64,000 bases of DNA. Source: Azonexus sp. GTDB taxonomy: Bacteria > Pseudomonadota > Gammaproteobacteria > Burkholderiales > Rhodocyclaceae. The notes beneath the pieces were generated by a model, which made no database searches, was not told the origin of the DNA, and worked only from the letters and a program-made list of their open reading frames with translations. The translations under genes were made by a program, and so were the position numbers. Each line of letters begins with the position of its first letter. Position 1 is the first letter of the stretch. Of this stretch, positions 34,564 through 42,960 are shown piece after piece. The stretch is taken from contig JAGOBB010000007.1 of the NCBI GenBank assembly GCA_017983615.1, forward strand, positions 34,833 through 98,832, written 5' to 3'.

Positions 34564-34699
34564 AAACCGAGGTGCTGCAGAGAGAGACTGTTCGCGCCCA
34601 CCGGACTTTGCCCGACTTGTCGACTTCGCCTTGCCGTGCTGTTCGCACTGTCTGCGGCTCGTCTTCGCGTCGGGCGTCGTCCGGCGAGCGCTCCTGCTG

Positions 34700-35908
34700 T
34701 CAGGCGTAAGTCGGGGCGAAAGCTGCGTCGGGATTGGCGACCGGCCCCTTGTCACTCCAGTACGGTGAAAGTTTGCGCAGTTGCGCGACGATGGGCGGCA
34801 CTGATTCGATGACGCGATCCACCTCGGCTTCGGTGTTATAGACCGACAGCGAGAAGCGGATCGTGCCGTGGGCGGCGGTGTAGGGAATGCCCATGGCGCG
34901 CATCACGTGCGATGGTTCGAGCGAGCCCGAGGTGCAGGCTGAGCCGGAACTGGCGGCGATGCCCAGCTTGTTCAACAGCAGCAGGATGGCCTCGCCCTCG
35001 ATGTACTCGAAAGCGATGTTGCTGGTGTTGGGCAGGCGGTTGGTCACGTCGCCGGTCGGGAAGCAATGCGTGATCTGGCTCAGGATGCCGGCTTCCAGCT
35101 TGTCGCGCAGGCGCTTGACCGTGGTGTTCTCGGCTTCCATGTGTTTCATCGCCAGTTCGCAGGCCATGCCGAGGCCGACGATGGACGCCGAATTCTCGGT
35201 GCCGGCGCGGCGACCGCGTTCCTGGTGACCGCCGCGCAACAGCGGGCGGAAACGACAGCCGCGGCGCAGGTAGAGCACGCCGATGCCCTTGGGCGCATGC
35301 AGCTTGTGGCCGGACAGCGACAGCATGTCGATCTTGGTGCTCTTCAGGTCGATGGGAATCTTGCCGACGGCCTGCACGGCATCGGTGTGGAACATGATGC
35401 CCTTGGCCGAGGCCAGTTCGGCCATCTCGACGACCGGGAAGATGGTGCCCGTCTCGTTGTTGGCCCACATGGCCGAAACCACGGCGACGCGGTCGTTCAA
35501 CAGGGACTTGTACTCGTCCATGTCGATCCGGCCCTTCTTGTCCACCTTCAGCTTGTGGACGATGTAGCCTTCCTTCTCCAGCCATTCGCACAGCGTCAGG
35601 ATGGCCGGATGCTCGACGTTGGTGGTGATCACCGTGTTGCGGTCCGGCTGCGCCTTGAGCGCCGAGAGGATGGCGGTCGAGTCGGACTCGGTGCCGCAGG
35701 AGGTGAAGATGATTTCCGAGTCGTGCTCGGCACCAAGCAGCGCCTGCACCTGGCTGCGCGCCTTCTTCAGCGCCTTGCCGACTTCGCTGCCAAAGGCGTG
35801 GATCGACGAGGCGTTGCCGAAATGCTCGGTGAAGAAGGGGAGCATGGCCTGGACCACGGCGGGATCGCAGCGCGTGGTGGCGTTGTTGTCCAGATAGATC
35901 GGTTCCAT
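34700..35908 (-). CDS. nifS: Cysteine desulfurase NifS
   Basis: PLP enzyme releasing sulfur from cysteine for nitrogenase FeS clusters. The 402-residue protein has the NifS-type start MEPIYLDNNATTRCDP, the PLP-Lys motif SLSGHKLHAPKGIG, HTDAVQAVGK and the active-site Cys loop in ASSGSACTSGSLEPSHV. The sequence is NifS rather than IscS in length and in the RRGCRFRPLLRGGHQERGRRAGTEN block. Downstream of nifU by 88 bp, with a hairpin in between. Ends at a terminator ~140 bp after the stop. Confidence 0.95.
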   Translation of the reverse strand: MEPIYLDNNATTRCDPAVVQAMLPFFTEHFGNASSIHAFGSEVGKALKKARSQVQALLGAEHDSEIIFTSCGTESDSTAILSALKAQPDRNTVITTNVEHPAILTLCEWLEKEGYIVHKLKVDKKGRIDMDEYKSLLNDRVAVVSAMWANNETGTIFPVVEMAELASAKGIMFHTDAVQAVGKIPIDLKSTKIDMLSLSGHKLHAPKGIGVLYLRRGCRFRPLLRGGHQERGRRAGTENSASIVGLGMACELAMKHMEAENTTVKRLRDKLEAGILSQITHCFPTGDVTNRLPNTSNIAFEYIEGEAILLLLNKLGIAASSGSACTSGSLEPSHVMRAMGIPYTAAHGTIRFSLSVYNTEAEVDRVIESVPPIVAQLRKLSPYWSDKGPVANPDAAFAPTYA

Positions 35909-35938
35909 GGCGTTTCCTTTAGCTGCTAGTTGTTAGTT

Positions 35939-35975
35939 ATTAGGATCGAGCAAAACCAGCCCACTCGATCCTAAT
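35939..35975. repeat. Hairpin between nifU and nifS
   Basis: Perfect 12-bp inverted repeat ATTAGGATCGAG / CTCGATCCTAAT (35939-35950, 35964-35975) with the loop CAAAACCAGCCCA. Partial copies GCTCGATCCTCGATCCTAA follow. There is no T run, so it is more likely an mRNA stability or processing element than a terminator. It resembles the rnhA-dnaQ gap in its CAAAACCAG/GTTAG content. Confidence 0.7.
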
Positions 35976-35996
35976 AGCTCGATCCTCGATCCTAAA

Positions 35997-36893
35997 TCAG
36001 GCCTCGACCGGCATGTGCGATGACGGCAGCACCTGGACCAGTTCGCCCAGCGCTTCGATCATCTTCTGCTGGATGCCGCCCAGGGTGGCCGCTTCCATCA
36101 TGCAACCGGAGCAGGCGCCCTTCAGGTGCACATAGATCTTCTTGCCCTGGACATCAGCCAGTTCGACGTCGCCATGGTCGCGCTGCAGCATCGGACGGAC
36201 CGACTCGAGCACTTCCTGAATCTTGGCGATCTTTTCGACAATCGACAGCTTCTTGCTCGGCGGCTTCGGCGCTTCCGGCGTGGCCGGGCAGGCGGGCGGC
36301 GGCGAGACTTCGCCGGGGCCGGCGCGTTCGGCCATCACCTTGGCGAGAATTTCCTCGATGCCTTCGTGGCAGGCGGCGCAACCGCCACCAGCCTTGGTGT
36401 AGAAAGTCACTTCCTCGACGGTATTGAGGTTGTTGGCCTTGACCACGTCCTCGATCATTACGGCGTCGATGGCGAAGCACTTGCAGATCAGCGCGCCTTC
36501 TTCGTGGTCATCGGACCACTCTTCGCCACGATAGTTGGCGATGGCGGCCTGCAGCGCTTCGCGGCCCATCACCGAGCAGTGCATCTTTTCCGGCGGCAGG
36601 CCGTCGAGATAGTCGGCGATGTTCTGGTTGGAGACTTCCAGCGCCTGGTCCAGCGTCATGCCCTTGATGATCTCGGTCAGCGCCGATGACGAGGCGATGG
36701 CCGAGCCGCAGCCGAAAGTCTGGAAATGCGCGTCCTGGATGATTTCGGTTTCCGGATCGACCTTGAGCATCAGACGCAGCGCGTCGCCGCACTGGATCGA
36801 GCCGACGTCGCCGATACCGTTCGCTTCTTCCAGCGGGCCGGAGTTGCGCGGGTTGAAGAAGTGTTCGCGGACCTTGTCAGAATATTCCCACAT
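35997..36893 (-). CDS. nifU: FeS cluster scaffold NifU
   Basis: Modular scaffold of 298 residues on which NifS builds clusters for NifH and cofactor synthesis. The N-terminal IscU domain has Cys35 (GSIQCGD), Cys62 (TFGCGSA) and Cys106 (KMHCSVMG). The central Bfd-like domain has a [2Fe-2S] site (CKCFAID and CAACHEG). The C-terminal Nfu domain has ACSGCM. All ligands appear intact. The linker around residue 200 is Pro-rich. It lies 11 bp after iscA. Confidence 0.96.
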   Translation of the reverse strand: MWEYSDKVREHFFNPRNSGPLEEANGIGDVGSIQCGDALRLMLKVDPETEIIQDAHFQTFGCGSAIASSSALTEIIKGMTLDQALEVSNQNIADYLDGLPPEKMHCSVMGREALQAAIANYRGEEWSDDHEEGALICKCFAIDAVMIEDVVKANNLNTVEEVTFYTKAGGGCAACHEGIEEILAKVMAERAGPGEVSPPPACPATPEAPKPPSKKLSIVEKIAKIQEVLESVRPMLQRDHGDVELADVQGKKIYVHLKGACSGCMMEAATLGGIQQKMIEALGELVQVLPSSHMPVEA

Positions 36894-36904
36894 GATTTAT
36901 GCCC

Positions 36905-37228
36905 TCAGACCGAGAAAGAAGAGCCGCAGGAACACTGCGCGCTGGCGTTCGGGTTGTCGAACTTGAACCCGGTGTGGGTCAGGGTGTCGACGAAATCGAC
37001 GGTGACGTTGTCGATCATCGGCATGGTCATCGGGTCGACCAGCAGCTTCACGCCTTCGATCTCCAGTTCCCAGTCGTCATCGGCCTTCTCGGCTTCCAGC
37101 TTCATGCCGTACTGCAGGCCGGAGCAGCCGCCGCCGGAAATCATCAGGCGCAGGCCGGCAACCGGCGTTTCGGAACCGCGGATAAAACGTTGAACGGCCT
37201 TAACGGCAGCGGGGGTCAGATTGATCAT
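36905..37228 (-). CDS. Nif-type IscA (HesB) A-type FeS carrier
   Basis: A-type carrier of 107 residues with the three conserved Cys (GGGCSGLQYG and CSCGSSF). It begins MINLTPAAVKAVQRFI. It is the first gene of the operon iscA-nifU-nifS, 50 bp from a sigma-54 promoter. Role in delivery of clusters to nitrogenase is inferred from its place in the operon; housekeeping ErpA or IscA would be elsewhere. Confidence 0.93.
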   Translation of the reverse strand: MINLTPAAVKAVQRFIRGSETPVAGLRLMISGGGCSGLQYGMKLEAEKADDDWELEIEGVKLLVDPMTMPMIDNVTVDFVDTLTHTGFKFDNPNASAQCSCGSSFSV

Positions 37229-37262
37229 GGCGATTCTCCCAGGGGTTGATGCCTGACTTATC

Positions 37263-37278
37263 GCAAGGGGCGTGCCAC
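37263..37278 (-). promoter_or_regulatory. Sigma-54 promoter of iscA-nifU-nifS
   Basis: Minus strand TGGCAC-GCCCC-TTGCG matches TGGCAC-N5-TTGC exactly, ~35 bp upstream of the ATG. Confidence 0.92.
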
Positions 37279-37344
37279 GCTACCAATAAATATTTAATCG
37301 ATATTTTTCAAAGACTTGGCGTATTTTTGGATGTCCGCCTGTCT

Positions 37345-37360
37345 TGTCGTGTTTGCGACA
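37345..37360. promoter_or_regulatory. NifA upstream activator sequence for iscA-nifU-nifS
   Basis: TGTCGTGTTTGCGACA is a perfect TGT-N10-ACA site with TGTCG/CGACA arms, about 70 bp upstream of the -24 element. It closely resembles the nifV site. Confidence 0.88.
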
Positions 37361-37570
37361 AAAGCAGAACTGAAACATTGGCCCGCTATGTTTCCTCCCG
37401 GATGAACAGGGAACCAAAGCCTCGTTCCGATGATCTATTGCTTGCCAAGACGCTTGTGCCACGGCATTCTCCGCGGCCCTGCCCGGGCAATGACCAATGC
37501 ACGGCGAGTTCCGGAGATCGGCAGGTACGGTCCCTGCTAATACAGGTTAAACCAACGACAGCGATAACAA

Positions 37571-38104
37571 ATGACAGCCCCCTGGCAGAAAACCTTCCGC
37601 GCCTTCGCCGGCCCCGGCATCGACCACCCGTCCGACAGCATGCGGGTGAGCGACGACGAGGCCGCGGCCCGGCTGGCCGATTTCGGGCGGCTTGAATGGT
37701 CGGCGCCGGTTTATGTCGGCGCTGGCCGCCATGCCGGCTATGCGATTCATCACGCCCGTGATGCCTGCGTCACTGCGTTGTTCGATGCAGACGGGGTCGT
37801 CGGCTTCTATGCCGGCTCCTACCTGTGGATCGCCGGGGATCATCGCGGGGCAGGGCTGTCGACACCGCTGATTCTGGCCGCCGCGGAACATCGGGGCGGG
37901 AGTGTGCTGCCGCCCGGCGTCGTGGTGCAGGGTTATAGCCGGGCCGGACTGGTTGCCCACCGGACGGCACATCGCCACGCCGTTACGACGGCTATCGCCG
38001 CCGGCTTGCCGGTGGCGGCGGATGTGCGACAAGACTATCCGGCCGGCAAAACCGCAGGCCGTTTCGCCCGGCACCTTGCCGGCAGCGGCGGACTCGCCGG
38101 CTGA
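37571..38104 (+). CDS. Hypothetical protein, function unknown
   Basis: A 177-residue protein starting MTAPWQKTFRAFAGPGID. The middle has ACVTALFDADGVVGFYAGSYLWIAGDHRGAGLSTPLILAAAEHRGG, which has the feel of an acyltransferase (GNAT-like) beta-hairpin and helix, but I cannot confirm the fold. The C-terminus is Ala/Gly-rich. No signal peptide. It lies downstream of the nif regulatory region in the opposite direction, and its stop is 12 bp from the convergent LysR gene stop. No family is recognised. Confidence 0.7.
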   Translation: MTAPWQKTFRAFAGPGIDHPSDSMRVSDDEAAARLADFGRLEWSAPVYVGAGRHAGYAIHHARDACVTALFDADGVVGFYAGSYLWIAGDHRGAGLSTPLILAAAEHRGGSVLPPGVVVQGYSRAGLVAHRTAHRHAVTTAIAAGLPVAADVRQDYPAGKTAGRFARHLAGSGGLAG

Positions 38105-38116
38105 TACCAGCCGCGA

Positions 38117-39016
38117 TCAGGCGACGGCCAGCCTTTCACGCAGCTGCGGTACCGCCCAGTCGACAAAGGCGCGGATGCGCGGCGACAGCAGCCGGCTGTG
38201 CGGATAGACCAGGCTGACCTCGATCGGCGGTAGCTGCCAATCGGACAGCACGCGCACCAGCTGGCCATCGGCCTCCAGGTCGCGCACCTGATAGCCGAGA
38301 AAGCGGCCGCAGCCCAGGCCCTTGCGACAGGCATCGAGGGCGACATCGACCTGGTTGGCGGCAAAGACGTCGGTGACGGTGACGCGCTGCGTTTCGTTGC
38401 CGCGGGCAAACGTCCACTCATTGCCGTCGCTCAGCGCCGTGAAGCGGATGACCCGGTGCTCCGCCAGATCGCGCGGGTGCTGCGGCACACCGTGGCGGGC
38501 AAGATAATCCGGGCTGGCGCAGATGATCCGGCCGGTGCTGCCAAGTGGAATGGCGACCAGCGACGAATCGGGCAGCGGGGCGATGCGGATGGCGAGATCG
38601 ATGCCTTCTTCGAGCAGGTCGATGACTCGGTCGAGGAGCAGTAGTTCGGCGCGCATCTCCGGGTAGGCGGCGAGAAAGTCCGTGACCACCGGCGCCACAT
38701 GCAGGCGGCCAAACATCACCGGCGCGGTGATCGCCAGCCGGCCGGAGGGCGTCAGGCGACGGTCGGTCAGCGCGTTTTCTGCCTCTTCTAGCTCGGCCAA
38801 CAGGTGGCGGCAGCGTTCGAAATATTCGCGCCCCTCGTCAGTCAATGCGATGCGGCGCGTCGTGCGGTTGAGCAGCCGCACGCCCAATTCCTGTTCGAGC
38901 GCCGCCAGGCTGCGCACCACTGCGGTCAGCGAAATGCCGAGCCGCGCCGCCGCGCCGGTCAGGCTGCCGGCATCGACGATGCGCACGAAAGTGGTCATGG
39001 CCTTGAATTTGTCCAT
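38117..39016 (-). CDS. LysR-family transcriptional regulator
   Basis: A 299-residue LysR regulator. The N-terminal helix-turn-helix is MTTFVRIVDAGSLTGAAARLGISLTAVVRSLAALEQELGVRLLNRTTRRIALTDEG, and the C-terminal effector domain has LAIRIAPLPDSSLVAIPLG and CASPDYLARHG. The sequence is close to the DsdC/AaeR-like single-oxidoreductase controlling group (TTFVRIVDAGSLTGAA). It is divergent from the PNPOx-like/GST pair, with 112 bp between starts, so it probably regulates them. Confidence 0.92.
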   Translation of the reverse strand: MDKFKAMTTFVRIVDAGSLTGAAARLGISLTAVVRSLAALEQELGVRLLNRTTRRIALTDEGREYFERCRHLLAELEEAENALTDRRLTPSGRLAITAPVMFGRLHVAPVVTDFLAAYPEMRAELLLLDRVIDLLEEGIDLAIRIAPLPDSSLVAIPLGSTGRIICASPDYLARHGVPQHPRDLAEHRVIRFTALSDGNEWTFARGNETQRVTVTDVFAANQVDVALDACRKGLGCGRFLGYQVRDLEADGQLVRVLSDWQLPPIEVSLVYPHSRLLSPRIRAFVDWAVPQLRERLAVA

Positions 39017-39128
39017 TGATCGATATTAAACCGATAGCAGCATCAATTAAATGCAATCGTGTCTATTTATTGCCATGGATGAATCTATCACCATGGCATT
39101 GTCACCAGATAACGAGAGCGGAGTTGCC

Positions 39129-39719
39129 ATGTCAGGACATTTTGCCAAGCTCGCCTACACCCCCGGCGTGCGCGCCATGCAGCGGCACTACAACGGTTAC
39201 GAGGCCTCTGCCGGCGGTAGCGAGATCGCCGACCTGGGGCGGCGCGAAAGCCAATTCATCGCCGACCGCAACAGCTTCTACCTGGCCACGATCAGCGCCA
39301 CCGGCTGGCCCCACGTCCAGCACCGGGGCGGTGCGACCGGCTTCCTCAAGGTACTCGACGCCACCACGCTGGCCTTCGCCGACTATGGCGGCAACCGGCA
39401 GTTCGTCAGCGTCGGTAACCTGCAGGACAACCCGCGCGCCGCACTGATCCTGATGGATTACCCGAATCGCCGGCGCCTGAAGATACTCGGCAGCGTCGAC
39501 GTGCTCGCCGCGGCATCCGCCGATCCGGAAATGCTGGCCGCTGTCAGCAATTGCGGCGAGCCTGTTGCCGAACGGATCATGCGCATCCACGTCGCCGCCT
39601 TCGACTGGAACTGCTCGCAACACATCACCCCGCGTTACACCGAAAGCGAACTGGCCGAAAGTGGCCTGACGCTGACAGAATCCCACCCAAGCCAAGGAGA
39701 ACACGATGAAACTGTATGA
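39129..39719 (+). CDS. Pyridoxamine 5'-phosphate oxidase-family flavin protein
   Basis: A 196-residue FMN-binding split-barrel protein. Motifs are SFYLATISATGWPHVQHRGGATGFLKVLD, FADYGGNRQFVSVGNLQDNPRAALILMDYPNRRRLKILGSVDV and CSQHITPRYT. These features belong to the putative PNPOx-like nitroreductase or F420/flavin oxidoreductase group. Start MSGHFAKLAYTPGV follows GCGGAG; the 26 residues upstream are unconserved. It overlaps the GST gene by 14 bp and is divergent from the LysR regulator, suggesting a detoxification operon. Confidence 0.88.
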   Translation: MSGHFAKLAYTPGVRAMQRHYNGYEASAGGSEIADLGRRESQFIADRNSFYLATISATGWPHVQHRGGATGFLKVLDATTLAFADYGGNRQFVSVGNLQDNPRAALILMDYPNRRRLKILGSVDVLAAASADPEMLAAVSNCGEPVAERIMRIHVAAFDWNCSQHITPRYTESELAESGLTLTESHPSQGEHDETV

Positions 39720-40299
39720 CCTTTCCCTGTCCGGCAACTGCTACAAGGTTCGCCTGCTGGCCGCGCTGGCCGGCATCCCGCTGGAAATCGTCGCCGTCGA
39801 TTTCATGGCCGGCGAACACAAGAAGCCGCCGCTGATCGACCTCAATCCCTGGGGCGAAATCCCCATCCTGGTCGATGGCGACGTCGTGCTGCGCGATTCG
39901 CAGGCCATCCTGGTTTACCTGGCCGCCCAATACGCCGGCGAAGCTTGGCTGCCCAAGGACGCCGTGGGCATGGCAACGGTCGTGCAATGGCTGTCGACGG
40001 CCGCCAACGAGATCCAGAACGGACCCGGCGCCGCCCGGCTGGTCGACAAGTTCGGTTACGGCCTCGACAAGGCCGACACGCTGCGCCGTTCGGCCCGCAT
40101 CCTGCCGCTGATCGAAGCGCATCTGGCCGGTCACCGCTGGCTGGCGCTGGATCGCCCGACCATCGCCGACTGCGCCGTGATGCCCTACGTTGCGCTGGCC
40201 CCGGAAGGCGGCGTTTCGCTTGCGGAATTCCCGAACATTCTGCAATGGATCGCCCGCATCAAGGCATTGCCCGGCTTCGTGCCGATGCCGGGGATCTAA
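39706..40299 (+). CDS. Glutathione S-transferase family protein
   Basis: A 197-residue GST. The N-terminal thioredoxin fold has MKLYDLSLSGNCYKVRLLAALAG, NPWGEIPILVDGDVVLRDSQAILVYLA (the glutathione-binding PILVDG..DSQAI); the C-terminal helical domain has DRPTIADCAVMPYVALAPEGGVSL. Likely catalyses conjugation or reduction of an electrophile in the same pathway as the upstream flavoprotein, whose stop it overlaps by 14 bp. Followed by a dispersed repeat and a strong terminator. Confidence 0.93.
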   Translation: MKLYDLSLSGNCYKVRLLAALAGIPLEIVAVDFMAGEHKKPPLIDLNPWGEIPILVDGDVVLRDSQAILVYLAAQYAGEAWLPKDAVGMATVVQWLSTAANEIQNGPGAARLVDKFGYGLDKADTLRRSARILPLIEAHLAGHRWLALDRPTIADCAVMPYVALAPEGGVSLAEFPNILQWIARIKALPGFVPMPGI

Positions 40300-40312
40300 G
40301 GGCAGGGCAGGA

Positions 40313-40355
40313 ATATTTCGAAATTGCCCTTTTTTTGGGGCCGACCGTAGCACTT
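40313..40355 (-). repeat. Dispersed uptake-signal-like repeat, copy 9 (after GST)
   Basis: One-mismatch core AGTGCTACGGTC on the minus strand at 40343-40354, then GGCCCC, AAAAAAA, GGGC and AATTTCGAAATATT. It begins 13 bp after the GST stop. Confidence 0.85.
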
Positions 40356-40385
40356 GGCGGTTTTGCCCCGCGCTGCGGAGTACAG

Positions 40386-40424
40386 AACGGCCGGTTTCGC
40401 AAATTGCGAAACCGGCCGTTTTTG
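40386..40424 (+). terminator. Terminator after the PNPOx-GST operon
   Basis: A 17-bp perfect stem AACGGCCGGTTTCGCAA (40386-40402) / TTGCGAAACCGGCCGTT (40404-40420), extremely short loop, followed by TTTTGTTT. Confidence 0.9.
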
Positions 40425-40529
40425 TTTCAGCTCCCGGAATTCCAGAACTGCCGAGAAGCGCAGTATTCCCACCGGGAAAGCCGGATAATGGCGGCCAATT
40501 CGTTTTGAACGCTATTTTGGAAGCGCCGC

Positions 40530-42725
40530 ATGGAAATCAAGGTCAATTTTCTCGACAAGCTTCGTCTTGAAGCCAAGTTCGACGACTTCACGGTGATCGC
40601 CGACCAACCGATCCGCTACAAGGGCGATGGTTCGGCGCCGGGGCCGTTCGATTACTTTCTGGCTTCATCGGCCCTGTGTGCGGCTTATTTCGTCAAGTTG
40701 TACTGCGACACGCGCAACATCCCGACCGAGAACATCCGCCTGTCGCAGAACAACATCGTCGATCCGGAAAACCGCTACCAGCAGATTTTCAAGATACAGG
40801 TCGAGTTGCCGGAGGATATTTCCGACAAGGACCGCCAAGGCATTTTGCGTTCCATCGACCGGTGCACGGTCAAGAAGGTCGTGCAAGCCGGGCCGGAGTT
40901 CGTGATCGAAGAGGTCGAAAACCTCGATGCCGATGCGCAGGCCTTGCTGACGCTGAATCCGGACTCGGACGCCAGCACCTATATCGCCGGCAAGGACCTG
41001 CCGCTGGAGCAGACCATCGCCAACATGTCCGGCGTTTTGGCCGACCTGGGCATCAAGATCGAAATCGCTTCGTGGCGCAATCTGGTGCCCAACGTCTGGT
41101 CGCTGCATATCCGCGACGCGCACTCGCCGATGTGTTTCACCAACGGCAAGGGCGCGACCAAGGAAAGCGCCCTGGCCTCGGCGCTCGGCGAATTCATCGA
41201 GCGGGCGAGTTGCAATCACTTCTACAACGACCAGTTCTGGGGCGAACACATTGCCAACGCGGCCTTCGTGCATTACCCGAACGAGCGCTGGTTCAAGCCC
41301 GGCCGCAAGGACGCGCTGCCGGCAGAAATACTCGACGAATACTGCCGGGCAATTTACAACCCTGATGGCGAGCTGCGCGCGTCGCATCTCTTCGACACCA
41401 ACTCCGGCAATACCGGGCGTGGCATCTGCACCTTGCCCTATGTCCGCCAGTCGGACGGCGAGGTGGTGTATTTTCCGACCAACCTGATCGACAACCTGTT
41501 CCTCAGCAATGGCATGAGCGCCGGCAATACGCTGGCCGAAGCGCAGGTGCAATGTCTGTCGGAAATCTTCGAGCGGGCGGTCAAACGCGAAATCCTCGAA
41601 AGCGAAATCGCGCTGCCCGATGTGCCGCAGGACGTGCTGGCCAAATACCCCGGCATCGTCGCCGGCATCGAGGAACTGGAAAAGCAGGGCTTCCCGGTGC
41701 TGGTCAAGGATGCCTCGCTGGGCGGCGAATTCCCGGTGATGTGCGTGACCCTGATGAACCCGCGCACCGGCGGCGTGTTTGCCTCCTTCGGCGCCCACCC
41801 CAGCCTGGAAGTCGCGCTCGAACGCAGCCTGACCGAGTTGCTGCAGGGGCGAAGCTTTGAAGGCCTGAACGATCTGCCGCGGCCGACCTTCGAGAGCAAC
41901 GCCGTCACCGAGCCGAACAACTTTGTCGAACACTTCATCGACTCCAGCGGCGTCGTCTCCTGGCGCTTTTTCAGCGCCAAGGCCGATTACGAATTCGTCG
42001 AATGGGATTTCTCCGGCCACGGTGAAAACTCCAATGCCGACGAAGCTGCCGCCTTGTTCGGCATCCTCGAAGCCATGGGCAAGGAAGCGTACATGGCGGT
42101 CTACGACCAACTCGGCGCCACCGCCTGCCGCATCCTGGTGCCTGGGTATTCCGAGGTGTATCCGGTCGAGGACCTGATCTGGGACAACACCAACAAGGCG
42201 CTGGCCTTCCGCGAAGACATCCTGAATCTGCACAGCCTCGACGAAGAAGCCTTGGAAGCACTGCTCGTCCGTCTGGAAGACAGCGAACTCGACGATTACA
42301 CCGACATCATCACTCTGATCGGCATCGAGTTCGACGAGAACACGGCCTGGGGTCAGCTGACGATTCTGGAGTTGAAGCTGCTGATCAATCTCGCCCTGCA
42401 GGATTTCGAAGCGGCCAAGGAACAGGTCGAAACCTACCTGCAATACAACGAAAATACCGTCGACCGCGGCCTGTTCTACCAGGCCCTGAACGTCGTGCTG
42501 GAAGTGCTGCTCGACGACGACCTGGAACTGGAAGATTACGAGGTAAATTTCCGCCGGATGTTCGGCAACCCGCGAATGGACGCGGTCATCGGCTCAGTGG
42601 ACGGCAGCGTGCGCTTCCACGGCCTGACGCCGACGAGCATGAAACTGGAAGGGCTGGACAGACACCAGCGCCTGATCGACAGCTACCGGAAACTGCATAC
42701 GGCGCGGGGCAAGGTGGCGGCCTGA
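40530..42725 (+). CDS. OsmC domain fused to YcaO domain protein
   Basis: A 731-residue protein. Residues 1-~135 are an OsmC-like peroxide-reductase fold (GPFDYFLASSALCAAYFVKLY.. with Cys49, VDPENRY, RCTVKKVV). Residues ~145-731 match E. coli YcaO, which helps RimO in beta-methylthiolation of ribosomal protein S12, with the YcaO ATP-binding region (SALGEFIERASCNHFYNDQFWGE, LAEAQVQCLSEIFERAVKREI) and a C-terminal TPR-like part. The OsmC half retains Cys49 but the second OsmC Cys (Cys112, RCTVK) is also present, so it may be redox-active. Followed by two repeat copies. Confidence 0.88.
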   Translation: MEIKVNFLDKLRLEAKFDDFTVIADQPIRYKGDGSAPGPFDYFLASSALCAAYFVKLYCDTRNIPTENIRLSQNNIVDPENRYQQIFKIQVELPEDISDKDRQGILRSIDRCTVKKVVQAGPEFVIEEVENLDADAQALLTLNPDSDASTYIAGKDLPLEQTIANMSGVLADLGIKIEIASWRNLVPNVWSLHIRDAHSPMCFTNGKGATKESALASALGEFIERASCNHFYNDQFWGEHIANAAFVHYPNERWFKPGRKDALPAEILDEYCRAIYNPDGELRASHLFDTNSGNTGRGICTLPYVRQSDGEVVYFPTNLIDNLFLSNGMSAGNTLAEAQVQCLSEIFERAVKREILESEIALPDVPQDVLAKYPGIVAGIEELEKQGFPVLVKDASLGGEFPVMCVTLMNPRTGGVFASFGAHPSLEVALERSLTELLQGRSFEGLNDLPRPTFESNAVTEPNNFVEHFIDSSGVVSWRFFSAKADYEFVEWDFSGHGENSNADEAAALFGILEAMGKEAYMAVYDQLGATACRILVPGYSEVYPVEDLIWDNTNKALAFREDILNLHSLDEEALEALLVRLEDSELDDYTDIITLIGIEFDENTAWGQLTILELKLLINLALQDFEAAKEQVETYLQYNENTVDRGLFYQALNVVLEVLLDDDLELEDYEVNFRRMFGNPRMDAVIGSVDGSVRFHGLTPTSMKLEGLDRHQRLIDSYRKLHTARGKVAA

Positions 42726-42743
42726 TTCAGTTGGCGCTGCGGG

Positions 42744-42803
42744 TTATAGCGTGCTTGTCCGCATTTCGGTTTTTGCCATTTTTTCGGGCCGACCGTAGCA
42801 TTT
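42744..42803 (-). repeat. Dispersed uptake-signal-like repeat, copy 10, in a 60-bp unit
   Basis: Core on minus strand at 42791-42802, followed by GGCCCG, AAAAAAT, GGC, AAAAAC, CGAAATGCGG. The flank TTATAGCGTGCTTGTCC also occurs in copy 11, so the pair share a longer 60-bp unit. Confidence 0.9.
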
Positions 42804-42866
42804 GCTTTTTGGCACCCTGGCCGGGGTAAGCAAGGAAAACAACACGGGTCAGACCCCTATTGTTTT

Positions 42867-42926
42867 TTATAGCATGCTTGTCCGCATTTCGATTTTTGCC
42901 CTTTTTTCCGGCCGACCGTAGCATTT
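42867..42926 (-). repeat. Dispersed uptake-signal-like repeat, copy 11, in a 60-bp unit
   Basis: Core on minus strand at 42914-42925, then GGCCGG, AAAAAAG, GGC, AAAAATCGAAATGCGG, and TTATAGCATGCTTGTCC. About 88% identical to copy 10 across 60 bp and 123 bp away. Sits between the YcaO gene and the nif cluster end. Confidence 0.9.
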
Positions 42927-42960
42927 CAGCGCTTTCATCACCGAAGCAGCAGACTGCCAA

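Noticed and set aside
37246-37695. 149-residue frame starting in the nif promoter region
   Set aside because: It crosses the NifA site and sigma-54 promoter of iscA, and the frame later overlaps the better-supported gene at 37571.
40665-42443. 592-residue frame antisense to the YcaO gene
   Set aside because: Antisense shadow: no domain match, and the sense frame is the clear OsmC-YcaO protein.
42744-42926. Possible CRISPR-like pair of repeats
   Set aside because: There are only two units, 123 bp apart, with no further regular spacers or cas genes. They belong to the dispersed repeat family.
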